Assembly: GCA_025656675.1 (NCBI GenBank)
Contig: JAHXHN010000001.1
Span: 62,001-126,000 of the forward strand
Source: Candidatus Thiodiazotropha sp. (ex Codakia rugifera)
GTDB lineage: Bacteria; Pseudomonadota; Gammaproteobacteria; Chromatiales; Chromatiaceae
Direction: 5' to 3'
DNA length: 64,000 bases
A program made the position numbers and the translations under genes. This document shows, in pieces, positions 28,879-39,853 of this stretch; the first letter of the stretch is position 1, and the number at the start of each line of letters is the position of its first letter. A model generated the notes under the pieces. It was not told the origin of the DNA. It did no database searches and saw only the letters and a list, made by a program, of their open reading frames with translations.

Positions 28879-30108
28879 ATGGCGCCTCCAAGAAAGAAAT
28901 CTCAGGTTAAATCGCATCTCTACAAATGGGAAGGCACTGATAAAAAGGGCTCTCGCCTGTCAGGTGAAACCCGTGCGACCGATGTCAACATGGTCAAAGC
29001 CGATCTACGCAGACAGGGTGTCAACCCACTCAAGGTCAGAAAAAAAGCCTCCTCCATCTTCACCCAGAAAAAGAAGATCACCAGCGGCGATGTTGCTGTC
29101 TTTAGCCGGCAACTGGCCACCATGATGTCAGCGGGTGTGCCTATGGTTCAAGCCTTTGACATTGTCGGACGCGGGCATGAGAACCCATCCATGCAGGAGT
29201 TGATTCTAACGATCAAAGCCGATGTGGAAGGTGGCACTGCACTGGCAGATGCATTAAAAAAGCACCCGTTACAATTCGATGATCTGTTTGTAAACCTGGT
29301 TCGTGCTGGCGAGCATGCAGGTGTGCTTGAAAATCTTTTACATAAGATTGCAACCTATAAAGAGAAAACGGAATCTATCAAAGGCAAGATTAAAAAAGCC
29401 ATGTTCTACCCTGCTGCCATCGTCGCAGCAGCCGTTGCTGTAACTGCCATTCTACTGATCTTTGTCATCCCCCAATTCGAGTCACTTTTTTCCAACTTCG
29501 GTGCCGACTTACCAGCTTTTACTCAGCTAGTAGTCAATCTTTCCCATTTTGTCACTGACTGGTGGTGGGCAATTCTAGGCGGTTTTATAGTATTGGTTTA
29601 CATAGCAGCAAATACATGGAAACGATCGAGAAAATTTCGCCACGCCGTTGATCGTACCTTACTGAAAATACCCGTTATTGGGATGATCCTTAACAAGTCG
29701 GCCATTGCCCGTTTCTCTCGTACCCTGGCAACCATGTCTGCTGCTGGCGTACCCTTGGTTGAGGCACTCGATTCTGTTGCCGGCGCAACAGGTAATGTAG
29801 TCTATAGCGATGCTGTATTACGAATGCGGGAAGACGTTGCAACTGGACAATCACTACAATTGGCTATGAAACAACGCAATATCTTCCCCAACATGGTGGT
29901 GCAGATGGTTTCTATCGGTGAAGAGTCAGGCTCGTTGGACGACATGCTCAATAAGGTGGCTGATTTCTATGAAGAGCAAGTGGATAATGCAGTTGACGCC
30001 ATGAGTAGTCTTATGGAGCCGCTTATTATGGTAGTGTTGGGCACCTTGGTAGGTGGTCTGGTGGTGGCCATGTATCTACCGATATTTAAAATGGGTACTG
30101 CTATTTAA
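28879..30108 (+). CDS. pilC: Type IVa pilus inner-membrane platform protein PilC
   Basis: Polytopic platform that couples the PilB motor to the growing pilus. The 409-residue protein has a basic N-terminus and two copies of the T2SF domain: the first begins FSRQLATMMSAGVPMVQAF, the second FSRTLATMSAAGVPLVEAL, with membrane helices at about 175-200, 225-245 and near the C-terminus (PLIMVVLGTLVGGLVVAMYL). AAGGA seven bases before the ATG sets the start, which comes three bases after the pilB stop. Confidence 0.97.
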   Translation: MAPPRKKSQVKSHLYKWEGTDKKGSRLSGETRATDVNMVKADLRRQGVNPLKVRKKASSIFTQKKKITSGDVAVFSRQLATMMSAGVPMVQAFDIVGRGHENPSMQELILTIKADVEGGTALADALKKHPLQFDDLFVNLVRAGEHAGVLENLLHKIATYKEKTESIKGKIKKAMFYPAAIVAAAVAVTAILLIFVIPQFESLFSNFGADLPAFTQLVVNLSHFVTDWWWAILGGFIVLVYIAANTWKRSRKFRHAVDRTLLKIPVIGMILNKSAIARFSRTLATMSAAGVPLVEALDSVAGATGNVVYSDAVLRMREDVATGQSLQLAMKQRNIFPNMVVQMVSIGEESGSLDDMLNKVADFYEEQVDNAVDAMSSLMEPLIMVVLGTLVGGLVVAMYLPIFKMGTAI

Positions 30109-30152
30109 TCGTTACGATCCACACATCCAGATTGAATAACAAGTAAGAAACC

Positions 30153-31025
30153 GTGTTTCTCATCGATTTTCTACAGCAAAACAATTGGATCTTACTATTG
30201 TTCTCTGCCCTCTTTGGCCTCTCGGTCGGGAGTTTTATCAATGTGGTCATCCATCGCCTGCCTAGGATGATGGAAAACCAATGGCGCAGTGACTGTGCTG
30301 AACTGAATGGGGTCGGTGCATCAAAAGAACCCCAACCCTACAATCTCAGTCAACCCGCTTCTCACTGCCCGAAATGCAATCATAAGATACGTATTTGGGA
30401 AAACATACCGGTTGTCAGTTGGTTACTATTGAAAGGGCGTTGCTCGAAGTGCAATACGCCAATCAGCCTAAGATACCCTGTAATTGAAGCATTTACGGGC
30501 ATTCTCACCCTTGCTGTAGTCCTTCACTTCGGCGTCACCTGGGCCACCTTGGCTGCACTTGTCCTAACATGGGCGTTGATCGCACTGAGTATGATCGATT
30601 TCGATGTCCAGTTGCTGCCTGACAGCATCACCCTGCCTTTTCTCTGGCTGGGACTGCTGTTGAGCCTGGCAGCTATCTTTACAGAGCCCCGCAGCGCTAT
30701 TCTCGGTGCAGCAGCAGGTTATCTTTCGCTGTGGAGTATCTATCAGCTTTTCAAACGGCTGACCGGCAAAGAGGGTATGGGGTATGGCGACTTCAAGCTA
30801 TTAGCCATGCTGGGTGCGTGGCTCGGTTGGCAGTATCTGCCTCAAATCATCATGCTTTCAGCCCTGGTCGGTGCAGTAGTCGGTATCCTATTGATCGTAC
30901 TACGCGGGCGGGATCGCAATATTCCCATTCCCTTTGGCCCCTATCTGGCTGCTGCAGGCTGGATCAGCCTGATGTGGGGCGAACAGATCAACCAGGCCTA
31001 CCTGCGCTGGTCGGGGATGATCTAA
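30153..31025 (+). CDS. pilD: Prepilin peptidase / N-methyltransferase PilD
   Basis: Cleaves the prepilin leader and methylates the new N-terminal residue. The 290-residue membrane protein has the four-cysteine zinc motif in its first cytoplasmic loop (CPKC and CSKC) and both catalytic aspartates, in MIDFDVQLLPDS and in the GxGD motif MGYGDFKLL. The start is a GTG. It should also process any type II secretion pseudopilins encoded elsewhere. Its TAA overlaps the coaE ATG. Confidence 0.97.
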   Translation: MFLIDFLQQNNWILLLFSALFGLSVGSFINVVIHRLPRMMENQWRSDCAELNGVGASKEPQPYNLSQPASHCPKCNHKIRIWENIPVVSWLLLKGRCSKCNTPISLRYPVIEAFTGILTLAVVLHFGVTWATLAALVLTWALIALSMIDFDVQLLPDSITLPFLWLGLLLSLAAIFTEPRSAILGAAAGYLSLWSIYQLFKRLTGKEGMGYGDFKLLAMLGAWLGWQYLPQIIMLSALVGAVVGILLIVLRGRDRNIPIPFGPYLAAAGWISLMWGEQINQAYLRWSGMI

Positions 31026-31618
31026 TGCTGGTCGTCGCCCTGACGGGTGGGATCGGTAGTGGCAAGAGTGCGGTCTCACAACATTTTGAATCCCTGGGCG
31101 TACCGGTGTTGGATGCGGATCTATTGGCCCACCAACTGGTTAAGCCTGGATTACCCGCTCTCCTGGAAATTCAGGCAACTTTTGGTGATCAGATGGTGGA
31201 TGCACAGGGCCAGCTGAACAGAGCCGCCCTGCGGGATATTGTGTTTGGTGACCAACAACAACGTCATCGTCTTGAGGCTATTCTCCATCCTCGCATCAGA
31301 CAGGCCATGGAGGCTTGGCTGGAGCATCAATCGGCTCCCTATGCCGTACTGGTAATACCCCTGCTTTTCGAGACTGGCCAGACCACGCTCGCTGACAGAG
31401 TGCTGGTCGTGGATTGCGATGAATCATTGCAGATCGAACGGGTGGCAAACCGCGATCAACTATCCGCAGCACAGATCACACAAATAATGGCCAGCCAGGT
31501 TGACCGTCAAACCCGCCTTCGGGGTGCGGATGACGTGATCGAAAACAATGGGGAAATTGAAGCGCTGATTGAGTCGACTGAGAGACTACACCACTACTAC
31601 CTCGAACTGGCATCCTAA
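31025..31618 (+). CDS. coaE: Dephospho-CoA kinase
   Basis: Last enzyme of coenzyme A synthesis, phosphorylating dephospho-CoA at the ribose 3'-hydroxyl. The P-loop TGGIGSGKS begins at residue 8 and the motif LDADLLAHQLV follows; length 197 is normal. The frame is open far upstream inside pilD, but the ATG at 31025, overlapping the pilD stop (TAATG), matches the family N-terminus MLVVALTGGIGSGKS. The pilD-coaE order is common in gammaproteobacteria; the zapD and yacG genes that often follow are absent. Confidence 0.97.
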   Translation: MLVVALTGGIGSGKSAVSQHFESLGVPVLDADLLAHQLVKPGLPALLEIQATFGDQMVDAQGQLNRAALRDIVFGDQQQRHRLEAILHPRIRQAMEAWLEHQSAPYAVLVIPLLFETGQTTLADRVLVVDCDESLQIERVANRDQLSAAQITQIMASQVDRQTRLRGADDVIENNGEIEALIESTERLHHYYLELAS

Positions 31619-31720
31619 TGTAATTTTAATGCCATTCATCTGCAGATCTTACAATGGCGTCTCATTTGAGTCTGCACATACCATCAACTATGCTTTTTCA
31701 GTTTTTTATTTGATACGGTC

Positions 31721-31743
31721 AGGGTGCGGCTTGGCCGCACCCT
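31721..31743. repeat. GC-rich palindrome between coaE and clpB
   Basis: AGGGTGCGGC, loop TTG, GCCGCACCCT: a perfect 10-base stem in the gap between the convergent coaE and clpB genes. No T-run follows on either strand, so it is not a textbook terminator, although it may stop transcription or protect 3' ends. It shares the ending GCACCCTAT with a hairpin at 34513-34531, which suggests a REP-like family. Confidence 0.65.
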
Positions 31744-31753
31744 ATCGTGCTAC

Positions 31754-34351
<2,598 letters not shown>

Positions 34352-34389
34352 GGGTAAAACTCCGAAATCTTTTATTGAATACCCTTCAG

Positions 34390-34416
34390 ATGGGGGAGGA
34401 AAAGGGCTATTTCAAG
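34390..34416 (-). promoter_or_regulatory. Sigma-32 heat-shock promoter of clpB
   Basis: Read leftward, CTTGAAA (34416-34410) is followed after 14 bases by CCCCAT (34395-34390), a near-perfect RpoH promoter. Transcription should begin near 34380, some 30 bases before the clpB ATG. This makes clpB part of the heat-shock regulon. Confidence 0.85.
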
Positions 34417-34433
34417 ACCAGCTCCGGCCGCAA

Positions 34434-34531
34434 GGTGTGGTCCTGCCACACCGGGCCAATCAATCTATGGCTGATTTTTTAGGATGTTCTTACAACGCGA
34501 CAGACCAATTACGGTGCAGCAGGGCTGCACC
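34434..34531. repeat. Two GC-rich hairpins between purE and clpB
   Basis: Hairpin one: GGTGTGG, TCCTG, CCACACC at 34434-34452. Hairpin two: GGTGCAGC, AGG, GCTGCACC at 34513-34531. Both lie downstream of purE and upstream of the clpB promoter. Neither has a following T-run. The second resembles the palindrome at 31721-31743 at its right end. They could act as the purEK transcript end or be REP-like repeats. Confidence 0.6.
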
Positions 34532-34563
34532 CTATGTCAGATTCAGTTAGTGGAGGCGAGACC

Positions 34564-35064
34564 TTAAGCTTTTTGCTGTGATGCCATCGCCTCAACCTTG
34601 GACATGACCATAGCTTCAAGTGCTTGCTTGAAATCGATCACACGCTGGCGAAGTTCAGGTTGAGCCGTGCCAAGGATCTGTGCTGCCAATATGCCGGCAT
34701 TCCTGGCTCCGTTAATGGCAACGGTGGCAACAGGTACACCGGGAGGCATCTGTACGATAGAGAGCAGTGAATCCTCACCATTCATGGTGGAGGTCTTTAC
34801 CGGCACACCAATTACAGGCAGCGGTGAGATAGCCGCGACCATTCCAGGCAGATGGGCCGCTCCTCCTGCACCGGCAATCACCACCTGTAGGCCACGCTCA
34901 ACAGCGCTTTGCGCATACTCGTAGAGCCTGGCGGGAGTGCGATGTGCAGATACGATTGTCATCTCAAAAGGGACCTGGAGTTCCTGAAGCAGCTTAGCGG
35001 CCTCCTGCATCACAGGCAGATCTGAATCACTTCCCATAATGATCCCCACAACTGGCTTGTTCAT
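34564..35064 (-). CDS. purE: N5-carboxyaminoimidazole ribonucleotide mutase PurE
   Basis: Purine synthesis: converts N5-CAIR to CAIR. Class I PurE motifs are present: GSDSDLPVM at the N-terminus, SAHRTPARL near residue 43 and [10 protein letters not shown] near 70. Length 166 is typical. Its ATG overlaps the purK stop by four bases, so translation is coupled and the two steps run consecutively. Confidence 0.97.
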   Translation of the reverse strand: MNKPVVGIIMGSDSDLPVMQEAAKLLQELQVPFEMTIVSAHRTPARLYEYAQSAVERGLQVVIAGAGGAAHLPGMVAAISPLPVIGVPVKTSTMNGEDSLLSIVQMPPGVPVATVAINGARNAGILAAQILGTAQPELRQRVIDFKQALEAMVMSKVEAMASQQKA

Positions 35065-36218
35065 GGATGCTGTTCCCCCGTAATTTGAATCAGATCGCGC
35101 ACCTGCTCGGCCTTGCTTTGAGCCACATCAAGATCCCGGTCGAGTACCGTAACATGCCCCATCTTACGATAGGGGGTCACCTCCGCTTTGCCGTAGAGAT
35201 GCAGGCAAACCCCGTCTATAGCCAAAGCAGCCGCCATACCCTTGATGACAGGCCTGCCACTGGCATCAGAAGCACCGAGAAGATTGATCATCGCGGCTGG
35301 CGAGAGAAGATGGGTAGCCCCCAAAGGAAGGCCCAGTACAGCACGCAGATGCTGCTCGAACTGATCGGTGATACAGGCCTCGATGGTATGATGGCCGGAA
35401 TTGTGAGTACGCGGAGCAATTTCATTGACCAACAATTGATTATCCTGAGTGAGGAACATCTCCACACCAAAAACCCCGACACCTTGCAATGCTTCGATGG
35501 TACGTTCCGCCAATGCCTCAGCCGCTATAGCGATATCCTCATTCACCGCTGCCGGGCAGAGCAGCAGGTCCAGCACATTTTCTCCTGCACGGAAGCACAT
35601 CTCAACCGTTGGATAGGCAATACACTGCCCCTCAGCATTACGTGCAACCATCACAGCCAACTCCTTTTTGGCATCGACAAAGTGCTCCACCAGGGAGGGT
35701 ACAGGCAGGTGGTTCTCAAAATCATCAGCCTGTTGCATCACTGACACACCACGCCCGTCATAACCCCCGCGTCGCGCCTTCTGAACCAAAGGAAAACCAA
35801 AGGATTCAAACGCTTGCAGTGCGGGCTCCGGCATCTCAATGAAATCTGCGGTCGGTATACCAGACGCCTTAAGAAACTCCTTCTGTGTCAACTTGTCCTG
35901 CAGTATCGACAACAGTGCTGGAGCCGGATTGATCCGATGCCCTTCTCGTTCTAGCTGAATCAAGGTCTCGGTATCAATATTCTCCAGTTCATACGTCACC
36001 ACATCGCATGACTCCGCCAACTCGCGCAGCTTAGCAGGATCGTGGTATCCGCCTATGATCTGGTGACCTGCCACCTGACCCGCCGGTGAACCGGGGTAGG
36101 GGTCTAGGACCACGCAGGTGCAACCCAGGCGTTTTGCCGCTTTGACCATCATACGGCCCAACTGACCGCCACCAATCAGGCCGATTCGGGCCACAGGGAA
36201 TGGAAAACTATCCTTCAT
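35061..36218 (-). CDS. purK: N5-carboxyaminoimidazole ribonucleotide synthase PurK
   Basis: ATP-grasp enzyme that makes N5-CAIR from AIR, bicarbonate and ATP, the step before Pur[21 protein letters not shown] at the N-terminus forms the first nucleotide-binding fold, RRGGYDGRG (about residue 150) is an ATP-grasp loop, and [14 protein letters not shown] (about 267) is the conserved metal and substrate site. Length 385 is normal. AGGAGG lies upstream, around 36250. Confidence 0.97.
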   Translation of the reverse strand: MKDSFPFPVARIGLIGGGQLGRMMVKAAKRLGCTCVVLDPYPGSPAGQVAGHQIIGGYHDPAKLRELAESCDVVTYELENIDTETLIQLEREGHRINPAPALLSILQDKLTQKEFLKASGIPTADFIEMPEPALQAFESFGFPLVQKARRGGYDGRGVSVMQQADDFENHLPVPSLVEHFVDAKKELAVMVARNAEGQCIAYPTVEMCFRAGENVLDLLLCPAAVNEDIAIAAEALAERTIEALQGVGVFGVEMFLTQDNQLLVNEIAPRTHNSGHHTIEACITDQFEQHLRAVLGLPLGATHLLSPAAMINLLGASDASGRPVIKGMAAALAIDGVCLHLYGKAEVTPYRKMGHVTVLDRDLDVAQSKAEQVRDLIQITGEQHP

Positions 36219-36320
36219 TATAATCTGCTGAAATGGTTGTTTATTTATTAAGGAGGGAGAGTATACCCGTCAAAGACGGGGAATGCCTCAATCCGTAGCA
36301 AAACCAGGTTCAATCAAGGA

Positions 36321-36487
36321 CTAGGGGCCTGCCGGACTTATGTGGTCGTAGCGGGGGAAAGTCATGTTGAGTCAGATTGATCGAATAAATGAGGCGAATA
36401 GTGAGCCTATTTAACGTATTAAATCGGGAAATCTGGCCATAATGGCTTTTCCGCAGTAGATTCATCCTAAGTCCGACAGGCGCCTAG
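36321..36487. repeat. Short element with 22-base terminal inverted repeats (MITE-like)
   Basis: Left end 36321-36342 (CTAGGGGCCTGCCGGACTTA then TG) and right end 36466-36487 are inverted copies matching at 19 of 22 positions. The element is 167 bases and has no gene. Its right end runs into the 3' end of the Crp/Fnr gene, and the CTAG at its tip supplies that gene's TAG stop. Its interior also contains TTCCGCAGT and ATCTGGCCAT, both shared with the repeat at 14362-14610. Confidence 0.55.
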
Positions 36488-37191
36488 CTGGATGAGATAT
36501 CCTGCTGTATCGATCCGGTGATATCGGCAAAGGCATACAAACCCTTCTCATCAAGTACTTCGACACGACTGCCATCGACCCGTATCAGTCCCTGATCGGA
36601 AAAGTTATGCAGGATGCGGGAGAATGTCTCCGGTGTCACTGAAAGCCTTGAAGCAATCACCCCTTTCGGTGCCTGCAACTCAAATGCCGATCCAAGCTCA
36701 GGCTTGCCCTGCCACCTTTTCCATAAGAAGCTGGCAACCCGACAACTGGCGCTTTGCAACGTCAATTCATCGATCTCTCGAATCAGGCTCCTGAGTCGAT
36801 GACTCATATCCCCCATCAGCCGAAAGCAGGTATCGACTGAGCCACGAAGGATTTTAAGGAATGGATCGCTCTCGAAACTCAATAGATGCGTATCGCCTAT
36901 TGCTGCGGCATTGACAGGGTATTCAGGTCGTTCACCGAACATCAAGGCTTCAGCAAAAGTCTGTCCTGGAGAGATAATCTCAATAACCTTCTCTTGCCCC
37001 TGCATGGATAGCCGAGTCAATTTCATCTGCCCCTGAACCACAAGAAAAAAATGGGTCGCAGGATCACCGGTCCGAAAAAAAAGCTGGCCATCCCTGAGTT
37101 TCACCTCATGGGCCATCTTCTCTACAGTCTCAAATTGCTGGTCATCCAGATGAGCAAACAAGTAGCACTGCTTGAGATCAAAATACACCAT
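36484..37191 (-). CDS. Crp/Fnr family transcriptional regulator (Dnr-like)
   Basis: A 235-residue regulator with an N-terminal cyclic-nucleotide-binding-type barrel (FRTGDPATHFFLVVQGQMKL near residue 42, then SPGQTFAEALMFGERPEYP), a long dimer helix and a C-terminal winged helix (VIASRLSVTPETFSRILHNF). The sequence resembles Dnr, a nitric-oxide-responsive regulator of denitrification, more than Crp. The N-terminal cysteine cluster of Fnr is absent, so direct oxygen sensing by an iron-sulfur cluster is unlikely. The frame is open 23 codons further up, but GGAG six bases before the ATG at 37191 fixes the start. The stop codon lies inside a repeat element, so the last residues may be acquired. 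Confidence 0.88.
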   Translation of the reverse strand: MVYFDLKQCYLFAHLDDQQFETVEKMAHEVKLRDGQLFFRTGDPATHFFLVVQGQMKLTRLSMQGQEKVIEIISPGQTFAEALMFGERPEYPVNAAAIGDTHLLSFESDPFLKILRGSVDTCFRLMGDMSHRLRSLIREIDELTLQSASCRVASFLWKRWQGKPELGSAFELQAPKGVIASRLSVTPETFSRILHNFSDQGLIRVDGSRVEVLDEKGLYAFADITGSIQQDISSS

Positions 37192-37402
37192 GTATCTCCA
37201 GATATTTTTGTCCCTTAAGCGGGATCTTTTTACCTGAATATGTAGCTTCAGGCATGTCACTATTCATACCAGCACACGAAAACCCTGTTTTCGGATGCGG
37301 TGCAAAGGGGAGCGTCAGATACTGACCTTAATACCCTAGATTTATTGAGAAAAATACCCCCCAGCCACCAATAAACGGGGCTGCTGAACTGTTTCTCGAC
37401 TA

Positions 37403-37813
37403 TTATTTTTTCCAGGTTCGATAGTAAACGACCCCATTACTTCGGTCCGTTAACAGCCAACGGCCGTTATCGAACTTGAAACGAGGATCAATCGACTCCT
37501 GGCATACCAACCCATTGTTTGACTGCTGCAGGTTGGTATCCCCTGTTACCTTATAAAACCAGACTACCAGCTCTCCACATGCTCGATAGTCGTAATCAGC
37601 TGCCTTACGAAGACGAATCGTTGTCAATTTGGGTACGATTTTCAACCAGGCATCAAAACCGCGAACCATGGTACCCCCATCAGCCAGGATATCCACTTCT
37701 TGTAGCGGGTTTTCAAAACCATCCTTAAAAATCAAAGTGGGGTCGGTTGCGGTTGGATCTCCTCCGCCACACCCAATCAGCAAGATGACTAGCCACAGCG
37801 ATCGTAACTGCAT
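37403..37813 (-). CDS. Small lipoprotein of unknown function
   Basis: A 136-residue protein with a short signal peptide and lipobox LLIGC (Cys15), then a Gly-rich spacer and the segment LIFKDGFENP, a motif that recurs near the N-terminus of many exported proteins in sulfur-oxidising gammaproteobacteria (from memory). The rest contains two cysteines (near ACGE and VCQE) that could pair. The longest frame overlaps ilvD; choosing the ATG at 37813 gives the lipoprotein signal and leaves 43 bases after ilvD. No function can be inferred. Confidence 0.7.
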   Translation of the reverse strand: MQLRSLWLVILLIGCGGGDPTATDPTLIFKDGFENPLQEVDILADGGTMVRGFDAWLKIVPKLTTIRLRKAADYDYRACGELVVWFYKVTGDTNLQQSNNGLVCQESIDPRFKFDNGRWLLTDRSNGVVYYRTWKK

Positions 37814-37856
37814 GATATACGCTTTTGGATCCTCACCATAAAAAACCAGCCCCTGG

Positions 37857-39707
37857 TTATCTGTTGAGTTGAGAGAGATCTCTGACTGCGCCATGGGCCG
37901 CTGAGGTCGTCAGGGCTGCATAGGCCTTCAATGCCTGAGACACGACTCTTTCCCGGGCAACGGGTTGCCAGGCCTGGTCACCACGTGCTGACATTTCACT
38001 CCGCCTTTGCTGAAGCGTCTCATGGTCGACTGCAACCTGGATTAAACGCCCTGGAATATCGATTTCGATCAGATCGCCCTCCTTGACCAAACCGATATTT
38101 CCTCCTTCAGCCGCTTCAGGTGAACAATGACCGATGGACAACCCGGATGTCCCACCGGAAAAACGCCCATCAGTGATCAACGCACAAGCCTTGCCCAATC
38201 CCTTTGATTTTAGGTAGCTGGTGGGGTAGAGCATCTCCTGCATTCCTGGCCCGCCTTTAGGGCCTTCATAGCGAATAATCACCACATCGCCGGCTTGGAC
38301 CTGATCACCCAGAATCCCTGCCACTGCTGCATCCTGACTTTCGAATATCCGTGCAGGACCTGAAAAAACGAGGTTCGATTCATCCACTCCAGCGGTCTTT
38401 ACAATGCATCCCTGCTCAGCCAGATTGCCATACAACACAGCCAACCCACCATCTTTTGAGTAGGCATGTTGCACATCGCGGATACAGCCATTTTGCCTGT
38501 CCAGATCCAATTCAGGCCAGCGGGATGACTGACTAAAAGCAACTTGTGTGGGCACACCACCCGGAGCAGCCAGGTAGCGACTATGCACCCTCTCTTCTTG
38601 GGTGCGAATGATATCCCAGTCATCAAGACCTTCCCCAAGACTGCTGGCATAGACAGTCGGTACATCCCGGTGAATCAACCCCCCCCGATCGAGTTCGCCA
38701 AGGATACCGATCACACCCCCTGCACGGTGTACGTCTTCCATGTGATACTGTTGCGTGGCAGGCGCCACTTTACACAGATTCGGTACCTTCCGGCTCAACC
38801 GATCAATATCAGCCATGCTAAAATCGACTTCTGCCTCGTGTGCTGCGGCGAGCAGGTGCAATACCGTGTTCGTCGAACCGCCCATGGCGATATCCAGACT
38901 CATTGCATTCTCGAAGGCCTGGAATGTTGCCAGATTTCGTGGCAATACAGTTGCATCATCTTGCTCATACCAACGACGGGCCAATGCCACAACCCGCCGT
39001 CCCGCCTCAAGAAAGAGCTGTTCACGATCCACATGGGTGGCCAGAAGCGATCCGTTTCCCGGCAGCGACAAGCCCAGAGCCTCTGTCAGACAATTCATCG
39101 AATTAGCGGTAAACATACCCGAACATGATCCACATGTAGGACAGGCAGAGCGCTCGATCATCTCTACATTTTCATCGCTCTCATCCGGATTGGCGGCAGA
39201 GACCATGGCATCAACCAAATCCAGATGATATTCCTTGCCCTGCAGCTGAACCTTACCCGCTTCCATAGGTCCACCCGAGACAAACACGGTTGGAATATTC
39301 AACCGCATGGCAGCCATCAACATTCCAGGGGTAATCTTATCGCAGTTAGAGATACAGACCAGTGCATCGGCACAGTGGGCATTCACCATATACTCAACCG
39401 AGTCGGCAATGATATCCCGCGATGGGAGAGAGTAGAGCATCCCGCCATGGCCCATCGCAATACCATCATCCACAGCAATGGTATTGAACTCCTTTGCCAC
39501 GCCACCTGCCGCTTCGATCTCCCGAGCCACCAATTGACCCAAATCCTTCAAATGAACATGCCCAGGAACGAATTGGGTAAAGGAGTTTGCGATAGCAATG
39601 ATCGGTTTGTCGAAATCACCATCCTTCATGCCTGTGGCCCGCCAGAGGGCGCGGGCACCGGCCATATTGCGCCCATGGGTGGTTGTGCGAGAACGGTATT
39701 GCGGCAT
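37857..39707 (-). CDS. ilvD: Dihydroxy-acid dehydratase
   Basis: Iron-sulfur enzyme of valine, leucine and isoleucine synthesis that dehydrates 2,3-dihydroxy acids to 2-keto acids. The 616-residue protein has both family signatures: [20 protein letters not shown] near residue 120 and [20 protein letters not shown] near 195, with the cluster-binding cysteines intact. No other ilv gene is adjacent. Confidence 0.98.
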   Translation of the reverse strand: MPQYRSRTTTHGRNMAGARALWRATGMKDGDFDKPIIAIANSFTQFVPGHVHLKDLGQLVAREIEAAGGVAKEFNTIAVDDGIAMGHGGMLYSLPSRDIIADSVEYMVNAHCADALVCISNCDKITPGMLMAAMRLNIPTVFVSGGPMEAGKVQLQGKEYHLDLVDAMVSAANPDESDENVEMIERSACPTCGSCSGMFTANSMNCLTEALGLSLPGNGSLLATHVDREQLFLEAGRRVVALARRWYEQDDATVLPRNLATFQAFENAMSLDIAMGGSTNTVLHLLAAAHEAEVDFSMADIDRLSRKVPNLCKVAPATQQYHMEDVHRAGGVIGILGELDRGGLIHRDVPTVYASSLGEGLDDWDIIRTQEERVHSRYLAAPGGVPTQVAFSQSSRWPELDLDRQNGCIRDVQHAYSKDGGLAVLYGNLAEQGCIVKTAGVDESNLVFSGPARIFESQDAAVAGILGDQVQAGDVVIIRYEGPKGGPGMQEMLYPTSYLKSKGLGKACALITDGRFSGGTSGLSIGHCSPEAAEGGNIGLVKEGDLIEIDIPGRLIQVAVDHETLQQRRSEMSARGDQAWQPVARERVVSQALKAYAALTTSAAHGAVRDLSQLNR

Positions 39708-39853
39708 CAGTCACTCCGAAAAATCAATCGAAAGTCCCATTATGCACGCATTTTCCCACTGCAAACAAACACATTGATAGCGGTTAACCAAGCTATGAAC
39801 CTCTTGCCTGGTGTCCTACACTTGCCCTCTCTGAATGTGATGTTGAAAGTGTA

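Noticed and set aside
35067..35744. 225-codon frame antisense to purK
   Set aside because: purK has intact ATP-grasp motifs on the other strand; the frame has no family features.
36364..36414. 16-codon frame with a GGGGGA ribosome-binding-like sequence inside the 36321-36487 element
   Set aside because: Too short, no conserved character, and the purine run is part of the repeat; probably chance.
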